Positions 1 through 9,939 of a stretch of 64,000 bases of DNA are shown here, in pieces. Source of the DNA: JAAOII01 sp965207705 (GTDB taxonomy: Bacteria; Pseudomonadota; Gammaproteobacteria; CBDBNL01; JAAOII01); NCBI GenBank assembly GCA_965207705.1, contig OZ242292.1, positions 620,001 through 684,000 on the forward strand, in the 5' to 3' direction. The first letter of the stretch is position 1. Each line of letters starts with the position of its first letter. The notes below the pieces were generated by a model. The model made no database searches, was not told the origin of the DNA, and saw only the letters and a list, made by a program, of their open reading frames with translations. The position numbers were made by a program, and so were the translations under genes.

Positions 1-492
<492 letters not shown>

Positions 493-612
493 AAACAACA
501 ACCTAAGTTGTTGAATTCATGACTCAATTAAGACGCAATAAAATTGCGAACTTAACTGCGAATTTATTTCGCCGTTAGTACTCACACAAATTATTTGATA
601 GGATTCTATTCT

Positions 613-639
613 ATTATCTCTTTTAGATCTAGCCGTCAA
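613..639 (-). promoter_or_regulatory. candidate rRNA promoter
   Basis: Upstream of 16S on the minus strand, TTGACG (639-634) is followed after 15 bases by GATAAT (618-613), with overlapping alternatives TAATAG and TAGAAT. It lies about 120 nt before the mature 16S 5' end, a normal leader length. The leader carries GTGTGAGTACT, similar to gammaproteobacterial rRNA leaders, and a short hairpin (CAACAACCTAAGTTGTTG, 506-523). The 15-base spacing is short, so the exact boxes are uncertain. The rest of 493-736 holds nothing else I recognise. Confidence 0.45.
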
Positions 640-736
640 ATGTTCTTAATGCGTTTGCAAAAAGAGACGGCAATGATGTAATTATATGTCTATATCTGAC
701 AAATACTACACAAAAACAATTAAATATTATTATTTT

Positions 737-2029
737 TTATAAAAATGAAGAAAAAGATTGCTTAAATTTTTCTGTTTCAACGCTTGTATGTGCCAAAGAT
801 ACAAAACATGCTTCAAAATCAGATGGAGGTAGATGAATTCCTTCTTTTAACATAGCGTGAAACACCTTTTTGAATAGATCATGCTCCATATTCTGCGCCT
901 CCAACATATTACATGGTGGCTTATCCAACCCATAGTATATGCCTATCATGCCACCCAATGATTGAGCGCATACTTTGAGACCTTTATCCTTGGCGGTTTG
1001 GTGAACCGCATCAACTATTGCGTTAGATGACTGTTGCAATGTTTGATACGCGTCATCTCCATTGTTGTTGCTATAATTGTCTAATTGGTTTAATGTATGC
1101 AAGCCAAGGGTTACCACCAATGGGTTGCCTGACAGGGTTCCTGCTTGATATACTGAGCCAATAGGGGCGAGATGTTGCATTATATCCTTTCTGCCACCAA
1201 ATGCCCCCACAGGCAATCCGCCACCTATAACCTTGCCTAAACATACTAAATCAGGGACTATGCCATAGTGCTCTTGCGCGCCACCACGCGCTACACGAAA
1301 ACCACTCATAACCTCATCAAAAATAAGCACAACTCCGTGCTTATCGCAGAGTTTACGAATTTGCTGCAGGAACTCTTTATCAGCAGGAATGAAGTTCATA
1401 TTGCCTGCAATTGGTTCTATTATTAGCGCGGATGTGCTATCGCCGCTGGTTTTGAAGTATTCTTCCAGTCCATCGCTATCATTGAATTCAAGGTTTATGG
1501 TATCCTTGACTATTTCGGCAGGAACACCAGGAGAACTAGGGGAAGACATGGATAAGACGCCTGAGCCGGCCTGAGCCAACAAACAATCACTATGCCCGTG
1601 ATAACAACCATTAAACTTTACCAGTTTATTACGCCCAGTATATCCTCGCGCTAAACGGATAGCGCTCATTGTTGCTTCGGTGCCTGAATTTACCATGCGC
1701 AGCAATTCAATTGCTGGCATCATTGACTTTATTTTCTCTGCTATCTCAACCTCAAGATAGGTTGCGGCTCCGTAGCTGAGCCCTTTGAGTGCTTGCTCAT
1801 GAGCAAGCGCAGCAGCGTCTTCGTTGCCATGCCCTAAAATCATCGCACCCCACGAGCAAATCATATCCACATAGCCCTTCCCTTGTGTGTCAAATAGATA
1901 GGCACCTTTTGCTCTATCAATAAAAACAGGGTCTCCTCCCACGGACTTGAAAGAACGCACTGGAGAATTAACTCCACCAGGGATTGATTGTTTGGCTTGT
2001 GCGTATAAAAGATTGTTGGTGTTTTCCAT
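737..2029 (-). CDS. hemL: glutamate-1-semialdehyde 2,1-aminomutase
   Basis: PLP-dependent enzyme of the C5 haem pathway, converting glutamate-1-semialdehyde to 5-aminolevulinate in the cytosol. The 430-residue length is normal. Visible are PGGVNSPVR near residue 17, the phosphate-binding NSGTEA (114-119), FDEVMSGFR (237-245) and the PLP-binding lysine K266 in CLGKVIGGG. An Asn/Asp-rich loop (YSNNNGDD) near residue 325 appears inserted relative to E. coli. It follows mgtE with a 2-base gap, so the two are probably co-transcribed. Its product feeds haem supply, and haem O/A synthesis genes lie 8 kb away. Confidence 0.97.
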   Translation of the reverse strand: MENTNNLLYAQAKQSIPGGVNSPVRSFKSVGGDPVFIDRAKGAYLFDTQGKGYVDMICSWGAMILGHGNEDAAALAHEQALKGLSYGAATYLEVEIAEKIKSMMPAIELLRMVNSGTEATMSAIRLARGYTGRNKLVKFNGCYHGHSDCLLAQAGSGVLSMSSPSSPGVPAEIVKDTINLEFNDSDGLEEYFKTSGDSTSALIIEPIAGNMNFIPADKEFLQQIRKLCDKHGVVLIFDEVMSGFRVARGGAQEHYGIVPDLVCLGKVIGGGLPVGAFGGRKDIMQHLAPIGSVYQAGTLSGNPLVVTLGLHTLNQLDNYSNNNGDDAYQTLQQSSNAIVDAVHQTAKDKGLKVCAQSLGGMIGIYYGLDKPPCNMLEAQNMEHDLFKKVFHAMLKEGIHLPPSDFEACFVSLAHTSVETEKFKQSFSSFL

Positions 2030-2031
2030 AA

Positions 2032-3363
2032 TTATAAAGCGTAAAAAATAGTTGCAATGCCAAGAAAGGCAACAAAACCTACTATATCAGTTGCAGTAGT
2101 AAGCAAAACTCCGCCAGCATTTGCTGGGTCAATTTTATTTCTTGCCAAAATAACTGGTATTATCACTCCAAGTATTGAACCAACTAATAAGTTAATAATC
2201 AAAGCCATACTAAGAGCAAGGGCAACAAATTTATCGTTAAACCAAATATACGCCAGGATACTCACCACTACAGACCATAAAAATCCATTAATCAAACCCA
2301 CCATACTTTCGCGCGCAAATAGCCAGCGAACATTGGAAGAAGTTATTCTGCCAAGTGCTTGGGCGCGCACCATTATTGTCATTGATTGTAAACCAGCTAT
2401 ACCTCCCATACTTGCCACCACCGGCATCAACACCGCCAAAGCTACCACCTTATCCAAAGTTTCTTGAAATATTCCAATAAAAAAAGACGCCAGCATGACA
2501 GTAAACAAATTGATGCCCAACCAAAATATTCTACGGTCTGCAACCTTCTTTAGAGGGGCAAATGTATCCTCTTCATTACCCAAACCCGCGCCACTTAGCA
2601 ATGCTTTGTCGCGTTGCTCCAAAGCCAAATCAAAAACATCATCAACTGTTACCACACCAAGGAACTTGTGTTTTTCATCTGTAACTGGGACAGATATAAA
2701 GTCATATCTTTCAAATACTTCTACGGCGCGGCGGTCATCATCATCTGGCTTCAGAGTAATTATGTCGGTATCCATCACATCAGAAACCCTTTTGCCTGGA
2801 GGACTTTGCACCAAAGTAGTAAGTGGAAGAACCCCCATAAACTTGTTTTCCCTGTCAATAACCACCAACTTACTGGCACTAATAGTTATTTTTTCAGCAC
2901 GGCGCAAATAGCGGATAACTACATCCAATTCAATATTTGGACGCACAGTTAAGAATTCGGTTGTCATTATAGCCCCTACCGTCCCCTCAGGATAATCCAA
3001 CAGCCGTTTGACTCTTTTCCTATCATCAACCTCCATGCTGTTGAGAACTTGGTCTATAACAAGTTCTGGCAGCTGTTGCAGCATATCGGCTACATCATCA
3101 TCGCTTAGCTCCTCAATGCTATGAGCTATTTCTTCTGCCTTCAGTTCATTAAGAAAGTCGGCTCTTATGTCTTCATCCAGATGTTGCAGCACCTGTCCTC
3201 GGCTCTCTTCTGCTATAAGCCCCAAAAGAACCTGCCGTTCTTGCGGCGGAGAAGATTCAATAAGCCGCGCTACATCTACTGGCTTTATTTCCTCATTGAT
3301 TATTTTGCCAATCTGGTGGAAAGAACCCTTGGAAAGTATATCTTCAACGCGTTTATCAAGCAT
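2032..3363 (-). CDS. mgtE: magnesium transporter MgtE
   Basis: Inner-membrane Mg2+ channel of the MgtE family. The 443 residues show the expected order: N-terminal acidic helical domain (about 1-130, with DDDVADMLQQLP), two CBS domains (about 135-255) that act as the Mg2+ sensor in the family, then five hydrophobic segments from about 280 to the end. The start ATG overlaps the 3' end of glmM by 8 bases and the stop is 2 bases from hemL, indicating one transcript glmM-mgtE-hemL. No Mg2+ riboswitch leader can exist given the overlap. Confidence 0.95.
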   Translation of the reverse strand: MLDKRVEDILSKGSFHQIGKIINEEIKPVDVARLIESSPPQERQVLLGLIAEESRGQVLQHLDEDIRADFLNELKAEEIAHSIEELSDDDVADMLQQLPELVIDQVLNSMEVDDRKRVKRLLDYPEGTVGAIMTTEFLTVRPNIELDVVIRYLRRAEKITISASKLVVIDRENKFMGVLPLTTLVQSPPGKRVSDVMDTDIITLKPDDDDRRAVEVFERYDFISVPVTDEKHKFLGVVTVDDVFDLALEQRDKALLSGAGLGNEEDTFAPLKKVADRRIFWLGINLFTVMLASFFIGIFQETLDKVVALAVLMPVVASMGGIAGLQSMTIMVRAQALGRITSSNVRWLFARESMVGLINGFLWSVVVSILAYIWFNDKFVALALSMALIINLLVGSILGVIIPVILARNKIDPANAGGVLLTTATDIVGFVAFLGIATIFYAL

Positions 3364-4702
3364 TTAGTCGACGCGCCACTTCTGTTATATCGGCTATGGT
3401 TTTTTTGCGTAATGACTCGTCTTCTGATTCCACATTTATACGTAGCAGGGGTTCGGTTCCTGAAGGACGAACTAACAATCTGCCTTGTGAATTAATCTGT
3501 TGTTCGGCGTGACTAATCGCCTGTTGCATCTCTTTTTTCTCTATGAGTACCCTGGGGTTTTTGCAGGGAAAATTTTCTATATCCGCAGGAACCAACGCCG
3601 CCTCTTTGGCAAGGGTTGCAAAGTCCGACTTAAAGTGACGCAGTGCCGCCAAAACCTGCAACGCAATTATTATCCCATCTCCAGTGGTGGTATAGCGGGT
3701 GCATACCATGTGCCCCGATGATTCTCCCCCTAAATTGCCCTGCTCTTTATCTACTAACGCTTCTATAATGTGGCGATCGCCAACTTTTACTCTTTGTAAT
3801 TTCACACCAAGTTTCTGCAGTGACCTTTCAAGTCCATAATTGGTGGCAACAGTTCCCACCACGATATTACTCTGTAAGGTGCCAATTTCTTTCATATACT
3901 TAGCGAGAATATATAGCAAGATATCACCATCAATTATTCTGCCTTGGTGGTCGCACATTACTAGTCGGTCGCCATCGCCATCAAAGGCAATACCTATCTC
4001 GGCTTTATATTTGACTGCCTCTTTCCTTATGCAATCGGGAAAGGTGCTGCCACATTCCTCATTAATATTTATACCATCGGGCTTATTATTAATAATTGTT
4101 ACATCAGCTCCCAGCTCAGAAAACACGTTGCCAGCTACATTGTAGGTTGCTCCATTAGCGCAATCTACAACCAATTTCATATCCTTTATATCAATATTAC
4201 GCGGCAAGGTACTTTTACAAAACTCAATATAACGGCCACGCGCATCCACCACCCGTGCTGCTCTACCCAAATCTAAAGCACCAACCAACACCATATTTTT
4301 GTCTAACTGTGCTTCAAGTTTTTGCTCAAGATCATCGTCAAGTTTGGTTCCCTGATTAGAAAAAAACTTCACTCCGTTATCCAAGTAGTTATTATGTGAA
4401 GCGCTTATAACCACCCCTACATCTGCATTAAAGGTTCTGGTTAAATAGGCAATAGCTGGGGTGGGCATGGGACCTACTAACATTGTATCCGCTCCTGCCG
4501 AAGCCAACCCTGCTTGTAATGCCGACTCAAACATATAACCAGATATGCGAGTATCCTTACCAATCAGGACGCGAGCATGTGAATCTTTATTTCTAAAAAC
4601 CTGTCCTAACGCCCAACCGATTTGGGTAAAAAATTGCGGCGTTATAGCGCCCTTGCCAACTCTTCCTCTTATTCCATCAGTGCCAAAATATTTCATATTC
4701 AT
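3356..4702 (-). CDS. glmM: phosphoglucosamine mutase
   Basis: Converts glucosamine-6-phosphate to glucosamine-1-phosphate for UDP-GlcNAc, peptidoglycan and LPS synthesis. Typical length (448 aa). It has the N-terminal YFGTDGIRG, the phosphoserine loop VVISASHNN with catalytic S102, the metal loop DGDGDR (241-246), the sugar loop GGESSGH and the phosphate-binding RPSGTEP near residue 417. The start may be M1 or M3 (4696); both are ATG. It lies 28 bases after folP and overlaps mgtE. The folP-glmM order matches the E. coli arrangement. Confidence 0.97.
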   Translation of the reverse strand: MNMKYFGTDGIRGRVGKGAITPQFFTQIGWALGQVFRNKDSHARVLIGKDTRISGYMFESALQAGLASAGADTMLVGPMPTPAIAYLTRTFNADVGVVISASHNNYLDNGVKFFSNQGTKLDDDLEQKLEAQLDKNMVLVGALDLGRAARVVDARGRYIEFCKSTLPRNIDIKDMKLVVDCANGATYNVAGNVFSELGADVTIINNKPDGININEECGSTFPDCIRKEAVKYKAEIGIAFDGDGDRLVMCDHQGRIIDGDILLYILAKYMKEIGTLQSNIVVGTVATNYGLERSLQKLGVKLQRVKVGDRHIIEALVDKEQGNLGGESSGHMVCTRYTTTGDGIIIALQVLAALRHFKSDFATLAKEAALVPADIENFPCKNPRVLIEKKEMQQAISHAEQQINSQGRLLVRPSGTEPLLRINVESEDESLRKKTIADITEVARRLNA

Positions 4703-4730
4703 AACTATTTATACCTCTATAATTGCTGTT

Positions 4731-5687
4731 TTAATTCTCTATCATTGCTGCAGCAAGCTTCATAGCATCCACATTTGCCGCTACATCATGGACTCTCACT
4801 ATCCATGCTCCCCGCTCAACCAACAAAGCCGTAGAAGCTATAGTAGCCCACAACCTTTGCTCTGGTTCCTTGCCTGTTATTTTACCTAAAAATTCCTTGC
4901 GTGATAACCCCACCAGCAAAGGACAATCCAAATCTTTAAAAGAATCAAGATTACTCATAAGTAAGCGATTATGCTCAAAATTCTTGCCAAAACCAAAGCC
5001 AGGGTCAAGGATAATTTGATTTGCCGCAATGCCATTGGCAATTGCCTGTTGCTTTCTTTGTTTTAGATAATTTTTTACCTCCTCCACCACATTTTCGTAA
5101 GTTGGATTATGCTGCATGGTGCTGGGCATCCCTTGGATATGCATCAGGCACACTGGCAAGCCGCCTGATTGCGCAGCTGACATTGCCGCCACTGCTGACA
5201 TAGCATCTGGATTAGTCAAAGCCCGCACGTCATTAATCAATGAGCAACCAGCACTGGCTGCCAGCTGAATTAATTTAGGATTACTAGTATCCACCGAAAT
5301 AGGTATATCTAATCGTTGGCTAAGAGTTGCTATTATTTCAAGGGTTCGTGATATTTCTTCTTCCGAGTCCACTTGCTTTGCACCTGGACGAGTAGATTCA
5401 CCTCCTATGTCTATAATGCAAGCGCCTTCTTCCGCCATCTGTTCTGCATGACTGAGTGCAGCATGTTTATCAAGCCAACGCCCGCCATCGTAAAATGAAT
5501 CTTCCGTGATATTAAGGATGCCCATTATATGCGGTGAACTCAGTGATAATTGATATTTACCCATCTGGAAGTGTGTGTTATTCATTATAGAGTCCGCCGG
5601 GGAAGTAATATGGGAAGTAGCATGAGAAGTAACATGAGAATCTGCCTTGGAAGGTGCTGGGGATGGAGATGGGGATGGAAAAGTCAC
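4731..5687 (-). CDS. folP: dihydropteroate synthase
   Basis: Condenses p-aminobenzoate with the pterin pyrophosphate in folate synthesis. Core motifs are MGILNITEDSFYDGG, GGESTRPGA, the DVRAL strand and DPGFGFGKN. The longest frame starts at a GTG overlapping the aroB stop (GTGA) and gives 318 aa, about 35 longer than usual. The extra N-terminus is low-complexity (SPSPSPAPS, then SHVT/SHAT/SHIT repeats). An internal ATG at 5585 (MNNTHF) with a weak GGCGGA upstream would give about 284 aa, the family norm, and may be the real start. The aroB-folP-glmM order suggests co-transcription. Confidence 0.94.
   Translation of the reverse strand: MTFPSPSPSPAPSKADSHVTSHATSHITSPADSIMNNTHFQMGKYQLSLSSPHIMGILNITEDSFYDGGRWLDKHAALSHAEQMAEEGACIIDIGGESTRPGAKQVDSEEEISRTLEIIATLSQRLDIPISVDTSNPKLIQLAASAGCSLINDVRALTNPDAMSAVAAMSAAQSGGLPVCLMHIQGMPSTMQHNPTYENVVEEVKNYLKQRKQQAIANGIAANQIILDPGFGFGKNFEHNRLLMSNLDSFKDLDCPLLVGLSRKEFLGKITGKEPEQRLWATIASTALLVERGAWIVRVHDVAANVDAMKLAAAMIEN
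5601..5636 (-). repeat. 12-bp tandem repeat in folP N-terminus
   Basis: Three 12-base units (plus strand GGAAGTAATATG, GGAAGTAGCATG, AGAAGTAACATG) encode SHVT-SHAT-SHIT on the minus strand. The unit is a multiple of three, so copy number can change without breaking the folP frame. Confidence 0.85.
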
Positions 5688-6799
5688 TGCAAAAAAGCAA
5701 CCGCCCTGCTTATAAGGTCTTTCATCTGTGCAGAATTATAGGGCTCACTAACATAAGCCGTGCCCAAGTCCTTAAGTAATATTAAAGGCACTCCTGCTCC
5801 GTGTTTCTTTTTATCCCGACTTATGAAATCAACCATATCATCAATATCTAAATCATCTGCCAGCTTACAAGACAACCCAGTCATCACTAACAAACGCACT
5901 ATGCGAGAACACTGCTCCTCTGATAGCTCTCCTAACATATACGATATATATGCGGCAATAGCTATGCCTTTGGCAACCGCTTGACCATGCTTGATACTCT
6001 GATATTGCGAGGATGCCTCCAAAGCATGGGCAAAAGTATGCCCCAAATTTAGCAGGGCTCTTTGAGGATTGCGCCCTATTCTCTCCCGCTCATCATCTTC
6101 TACAATGTCAACCTTGATATGACAAGCGCGACTAATTATCTCTTGCAGCTTCTCATCTGTAATAGAGGCAGCACCATTTATCAATGATGCTTCCAACATT
6201 TCAAAGAAACTCACATCTGCCAATAAAGCATGTTTGATAATCTCAGCATAACCACAAGATATTTCCTCTGCTGGCAGTGTAGCCAAAAAATCGGTACTAA
6301 TTAACACCGCCAAGGGCTGGTGGAAGGCACCCACTAAATTCTTGCCTGTAGTTATGTTAACTGCGGTCTTCCCCCCTATAGAAGCATCCACTTGAGCCAA
6401 CAAAGTGGTGGGAACCTGAATACATCCTATCCCACGCATGTAGCAGGCAGCAGCAAAACCCGCCAAGTCGGTTGTGACTCCGCCGCCAATAGCAACCACT
6501 ACCGATTGGCGCGATAATCCTTGCTTGCTAAAAGCCACGCACAGTTGTTCAAGATGTGCCAGAGTTTTAACCTGTTCGCCGTCTGAGATTAATATGGGTT
6601 GCGTCAGTATACCCACACTGGCGATAAACTCTTGTAATTGAGCGCTATGAGCAGACATAACTGATTCATTGGCAACTATTATTGCGTGGTCAACACCATC
6701 AAGCGCTACTGCCAGCGCGGGCTGAAGCTGCGACAGGTGGGCGGCTATGTGAATAGGATACTCGCCTTGGCTATGCTTAACTATAATGGGATTAGACAT
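5684..6799 (-). CDS. aroB: 3-dehydroquinate synthase
   Basis: Second step of the shikimate pathway: DAHP to 3-dehydroquinate, NAD- and Zn-dependent, cytosolic. The 371 residues include the NAD-binding GGGVTTDLAGF, the substrate and metal region CGYAEIIKHALL, and the zinc ligands in NLGHTFAHALE and KHGQAVAKG. The ATG start is at 6799. Its stop TGA overlaps the folP GTG start, pointing to translational coupling. No aroK is next to it, unlike E. coli. Confidence 0.97.
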   Translation of the reverse strand: MSNPIIVKHSQGEYPIHIAAHLSQLQPALAVALDGVDHAIIVANESVMSAHSAQLQEFIASVGILTQPILISDGEQVKTLAHLEQLCVAFSKQGLSRQSVVVAIGGGVTTDLAGFAAACYMRGIGCIQVPTTLLAQVDASIGGKTAVNITTGKNLVGAFHQPLAVLISTDFLATLPAEEISCGYAEIIKHALLADVSFFEMLEASLINGAASITDEKLQEIISRACHIKVDIVEDDERERIGRNPQRALLNLGHTFAHALEASSQYQSIKHGQAVAKGIAIAAYISYMLGELSEEQCSRIVRLLVMTGLSCKLADDLDIDDMVDFISRDKKKHGAGVPLILLKDLGTAYVSEPYNSAQMKDLISRAVAFLQ

Positions 6800-6900
6800 A
6801 CCTTGTATTATAAACGACTGTAGGGCTATGCCATGTTCTGCCCGTGTTTCACATTATGGCAAAAATCGGTATGCTCACGACATAAATTATGTATAGACTT

Positions 6901-6946
6901 TGAATTAACAACAATGTTTCCGTAGGGGCGAGCCATGCTCTGCCCG
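6901..6946 (+). repeat. dispersed GC-rich element, degenerate copy
   Basis: GAATTAACAACAATGTTTCC followed by GTAGGGGCG and, after a short loop, TCTGCCCG. This matches the arm and flank of the element seen at 44627-44757 and 58948-59030, but the palindrome is decayed. It lies between aroB (divergent from it) and tRNA-Ser(CGA). A related fragment (ATGTTCTGCCCG) sits just before it at 6833-6844. Confidence 0.6.
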
Positions 6947-6986
6947 AACAACCCTCAAAAGATGAAAATTATACCGCAGCGTAAAA

Positions 6987-7076
6987 TGGCGGAGAGTGAG
7001 GGATTCGAACCCTCGATGCCCCGAAGGGCATAACGATTTTCGAGACCGTCCCGTTCAACCGCTCCGGCAACTCTCC
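6987..7076 (-). tRNA. tRNA-Ser (CGA)
   Basis: A 90-nt cloverleaf on the minus strand with acceptor GGAGAGT/ACTCTCC, a long variable arm typical of class II tRNA, T-arm GGTTCGAATCC and anticodon loop CTCGAAA giving anticodon CGA (codon UCG). The 3' CCA is encoded. It resembles E. coli serU in layout. Confidence 0.95.
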
Positions 7077-7398
7077 GCTATATATTATGCGGGAACTATT
7101 GCCATTGCGAGCCGATTGCCGTAATTAAAGGAGGATTATTTGTAAATGATGTGGGGGGGGATGTGGGGATAATGCGCGATGTATAACTCTCTATTGTCTT
7201 GATTCTGGCTAAAAGGGATAAACTACTTTTACAGAGAACTTATACTCAAATGAGTGTTTTACAATTTATTGATTATTTTTTCTAACTTTGCAATAAAATC
7301 GTAATATTCACCTTTAATAAAGGAATAATTATTCAACTCCATCTATCTTGTGTTGATAGTCTGTATTGCTATCCTCCTTCTTTGACATACACTCATGT
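7077..7398. other. gene-free interval beside the RloC-like gene
   Basis: No convincing coding sequence. It contains a homopolymer G run near 7151-7158 and TAAAGGAGGATTATT at 7126-7140, which matches 14 of 15 bases of the ctaB tail at 9941-9955 (see findings). The stretch next to 7399 is AT-rich and serves as the 3' flank of the ATPase gene. Confidence 0.5.
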
Positions 7399-9732
7399 TC
7401 ATAAAATATTCTTATTATTACGAGGTTTTAATGTATCCTTTAAAATTTCATAATGCTTTGGATCTGACTTTTCTACAATGTCCAACAAAATTTTTATAGC
7501 ATCTCTAACCTCACCTTTACTTGTATGTTGAATTCCACCCATGGGATCAGAGTTATGTGAAAATTCATTAAATAATTTATATACCTTATGCCATTGAAAA
7601 CTTTCTATCTTTACTTTTTCATTTTGGTCGCTGTTTAATTCTTTAGCTATTTCTTCCATTTTTTTATTTTGATGTCTTGAATCAGGGATTTTAAAATCAG
7701 CAAAAATATCAAAAAATCGTCTTGCAATATTAGCTATTGTATACAAATCCTTGTAATCTGGATGACCGTCTATGAATTTATTTAACAAACTGAATAAAAA
7801 GTGATATTCAGATTTATAATCCCGCAATGTAGTATCCAATTCAAACAATCGCGCTTTTCTAATATTATTTTCTGAAAAACTTTCAACCATGTAGAATGCA
7901 CTTCGGGCAGGCTTTTTACCATTTTTCCCTTTACACCAACCCTTCACTAAATTAAATAATTGAAAATTATGGGTGGAAATAAAAAGCTGCCCAGCTGCCT
8001 CAAAATGAAACTTGATTAAAGAAAAGCAGTGGTAAATATAATTTGAATCAAGACTTGAGATAGGATCATCAATAAAAATAATACCATTATTTATATTAAA
8101 TTCCTTTTCTTTAACTTTAACAATAAAATAAGAAAAAGCTATTGCGGTCTTCTCCCCTTCACTTAAATTTTTTGCAATTCGCCCTTCTCTTTGAATGATA
8201 TAGCCCTTACTATTTGAGTCCAATTCAAGTTTTATTTCTTCTCCACCAAAAAAATATTTTAAATGTTTGTTAATTTCTTTTAGCGCTTCACCAATATCAG
8301 AATTCTCTTTCTCTAAATCAGATATTTCTATATTAATTTTTCTTACAGCAATATTTTTTTCTCCCTCTTTTTCTTTTGCACTTTTTAACTCACTAATAAT
8401 TTCTTTATAATTTATTTTTGATATGGCAACGGCGATTAAATGTAATTCTAATTTCTCTTTCCCGTCTACTACTGTTGTATTATGATTTTTTACTCTGTCA
8501 TTATGAGTTGAAATAATTGTATTAATATCAGTAATTAATTTGTTGAATTTCTCTATATAGTTTTCAGAGGGTGTAATCACTTTGGGTATATTTTGAGCGA
8601 AAGGATTTTTGTGTTTCTCTTCCAACAATATTTTATAACTCTGAACTAATTGCTTGTGTTCCTTAAGGATTTGATTACATCTTTTTGCTTTATCTTCGTA
8701 TTCCCTTTTCAAGTCAGGATACAATTCATAATTTTCTTGAGCAATCTCTTCCAATCTGCTCTGTTCCTCAAGAGCATTAATAAGAGATTTAAGAGATTTT
8801 TGCAACTCCTCATAATCTTTACTAAAGTGTTTCTCCAACTCATCAAATATATCTCCGTCTATATCGTTATCGCAGAACAAACATTTATCTAATTGGTTGT
8901 TTAACTTATGAATATCAAGTCCTTGTTTAGCCCAAGCATTTAATTCTTCATCATTTAAAGAATTTGTCAATCTTTTAAGTATCTTAGAGATAACTTTTCT
9001 TTCAAGTAAAGTATTTATGCTTTGGGAGATAGATATATAATCAAAAACCTCTAATTTATTAATGGTATCTATATTACTTTTACCTTCACTTGCAATTGTA
9101 CTTCGAATATCTTTTTCATCTTCACCGGATAGAATCTTTCCGGCAAAATTATCAATCTTAACATCGTTAATTGTTTTTTCTAAATGTGTTCTATTATATT
9201 TTCTATCAGAGATAGTATCGCCTATTAATATCCCTAAAGAAGTTAAAAATTGATCTTTCACTTTTTGTTTTGCTTTCATGTTATCCCGTGCATGCTTATG
9301 TTCTATATCAAGATTACCTTTATCATTTTTCTTTTGCTTAAGATCTTTCTGGCTTTGAATATCTTGCGTGCTAATATAAACAATTGGTTTAGATGGATTG
9401 GAAGGATCAAATGAAATATTTTCATCAATGAAATCTTGATTAAAAACTTTGATAAGTAAAGTATTAGTAGCAACATCGGTTTCTTTTATTTTCGTATTAT
9501 CATATAATTTAATTTCAAATTTTCCGTGTTCTGGATACTGTTTAAATGCTTCTTTATCATAGACACATTTTTTTTCACAACTGGCAAAAACGCGAGAAAT
9601 AGTACTCTTGCCGCTCCGGTTCCAACCATAAATCAAATTAAATTTTTGGAATTCTGGAGGAACATCACCCCAAGAAAAATCATGGAATATACCAAAATTC
9701 TTCAGATTTGAAATTTTACGTATTCTATTCAT
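7399..9732 (-). CDS. AAA_13 zinc-hook ATPase, RloC-like candidate anticodon nuclease
   Basis: A 777-residue ABC/SMC-type ATPase. Walker A is GWNRSGKS (36-43). A long charged coiled-coil region (about 120-490) is broken by CLFC (284-287), a CxxC zinc hook. The signature LSEGEK (523-528), Walker B IIFIDD (551-556), D-loop SSLD and H588 follow. The C-terminal module has RRFFD (671-675) and NEFSH (H726), which recalls the Arg-Glu-His triad reported for PrrC/RloC anticodon nucleases, but with Asp in place of Glu. RloC proteins are known to combine a zinc hook, this ATPase and a tRNase. The gene stands alone between two serine tRNA genes, is visibly more AT-rich than its neighbours and is probably acquired. 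A RecF/SbcC-like defence ATPase without nuclease activity is the main alternative. Confidence 0.8.
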   Translation of the reverse strand: MNRIRKISNLKNFGIFHDFSWGDVPPEFQKFNLIYGWNRSGKSTISRVFASCEKKCVYDKEAFKQYPEHGKFEIKLYDNTKIKETDVATNTLLIKVFNQDFIDENISFDPSNPSKPIVYISTQDIQSQKDLKQKKNDKGNLDIEHKHARDNMKAKQKVKDQFLTSLGILIGDTISDRKYNRTHLEKTINDVKIDNFAGKILSGEDEKDIRSTIASEGKSNIDTINKLEVFDYISISQSINTLLERKVISKILKRLTNSLNDEELNAWAKQGLDIHKLNNQLDKCLFCDNDIDGDIFDELEKHFSKDYEELQKSLKSLINALEEQSRLEEIAQENYELYPDLKREYEDKAKRCNQILKEHKQLVQSYKILLEEKHKNPFAQNIPKVITPSENYIEKFNKLITDINTIISTHNDRVKNHNTTVVDGKEKLELHLIAVAISKINYKEIISELKSAKEKEGEKNIAVRKINIEISDLEKENSDIGEALKEINKHLKYFFGGEEIKLELDSNSKGYIIQREGRIAKNLSEGEKTAIAFSYFIVKVKEKEFNINNGIIFIDDPISSLDSNYIYHCFSLIKFHFEAAGQLFISTHNFQLFNLVKGWCKGKNGKKPARSAFYMVESFSENNIRKARLFELDTTLRDYKSEYHFLFSLLNKFIDGHPDYKDLYTIANIARRFFDIFADFKIPDSRHQNKKMEEIAKELNSDQNEKVKIESFQWHKVYKLFNEFSHNSDPMGGIQHTSKGEVRDAIKILLDIVEKSDPKHYEILKDTLKPRNNKNIL

Positions 9733-9801
9733 TTTGTCATATATAATTATTTATTCTTTGTGATATATTTTCTAAAACTAATCTTAACACTTCGATCAAC
9801 A

Positions 9802-9890
9802 TGGCGGAGAGAGAGGGATTCGAACCCTCGATACGAGAACCGTATACACGCTTTCCAGGCGAGCCCTTTCAACCACTCAGGCACCTCTCC
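9802..9890 (-). tRNA. tRNA-Ser (GGA)
   Basis: An 89-nt class II cloverleaf on the minus strand: acceptor GGAGAGG/TCTCTCC, extended variable arm, T-arm GGTTCGAATCC and anticodon loop CTGGAAA giving GGA (codons UCC/UCU). The 3' CCA is encoded. It lies 49 bases downstream of the ctaB stop and upstream of the RloC-like gene. Confidence 0.95.
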
Positions 9891-9939
9891 GACTTTGGAT
9901 AAATAAAGTTGTAATGTTTATTATAAGGGGATTTAGCGG

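Noticed and set aside
2057..2911. Plus-strand open frames antisense to mgtE (up to 138 codons)
   Set aside because: They are shadows of the mgtE coding frame, with no ribosome sites or recognisable domains; MgtE is complete on the other strand.
7141..7180. Short frame after GGAGG on the plus strand near the G run
   Set aside because: Only eight codons (ATGATGTGGGGGG...), with no sign of selection as a peptide.
7399..9732. ATPase as RecN or an SMC housekeeping protein
   Set aside because: Length, the AAA_13-type P-loop GWNRSGKST, single CxxC hook and C-terminal extra module do not fit RecN, RecF or SMC.
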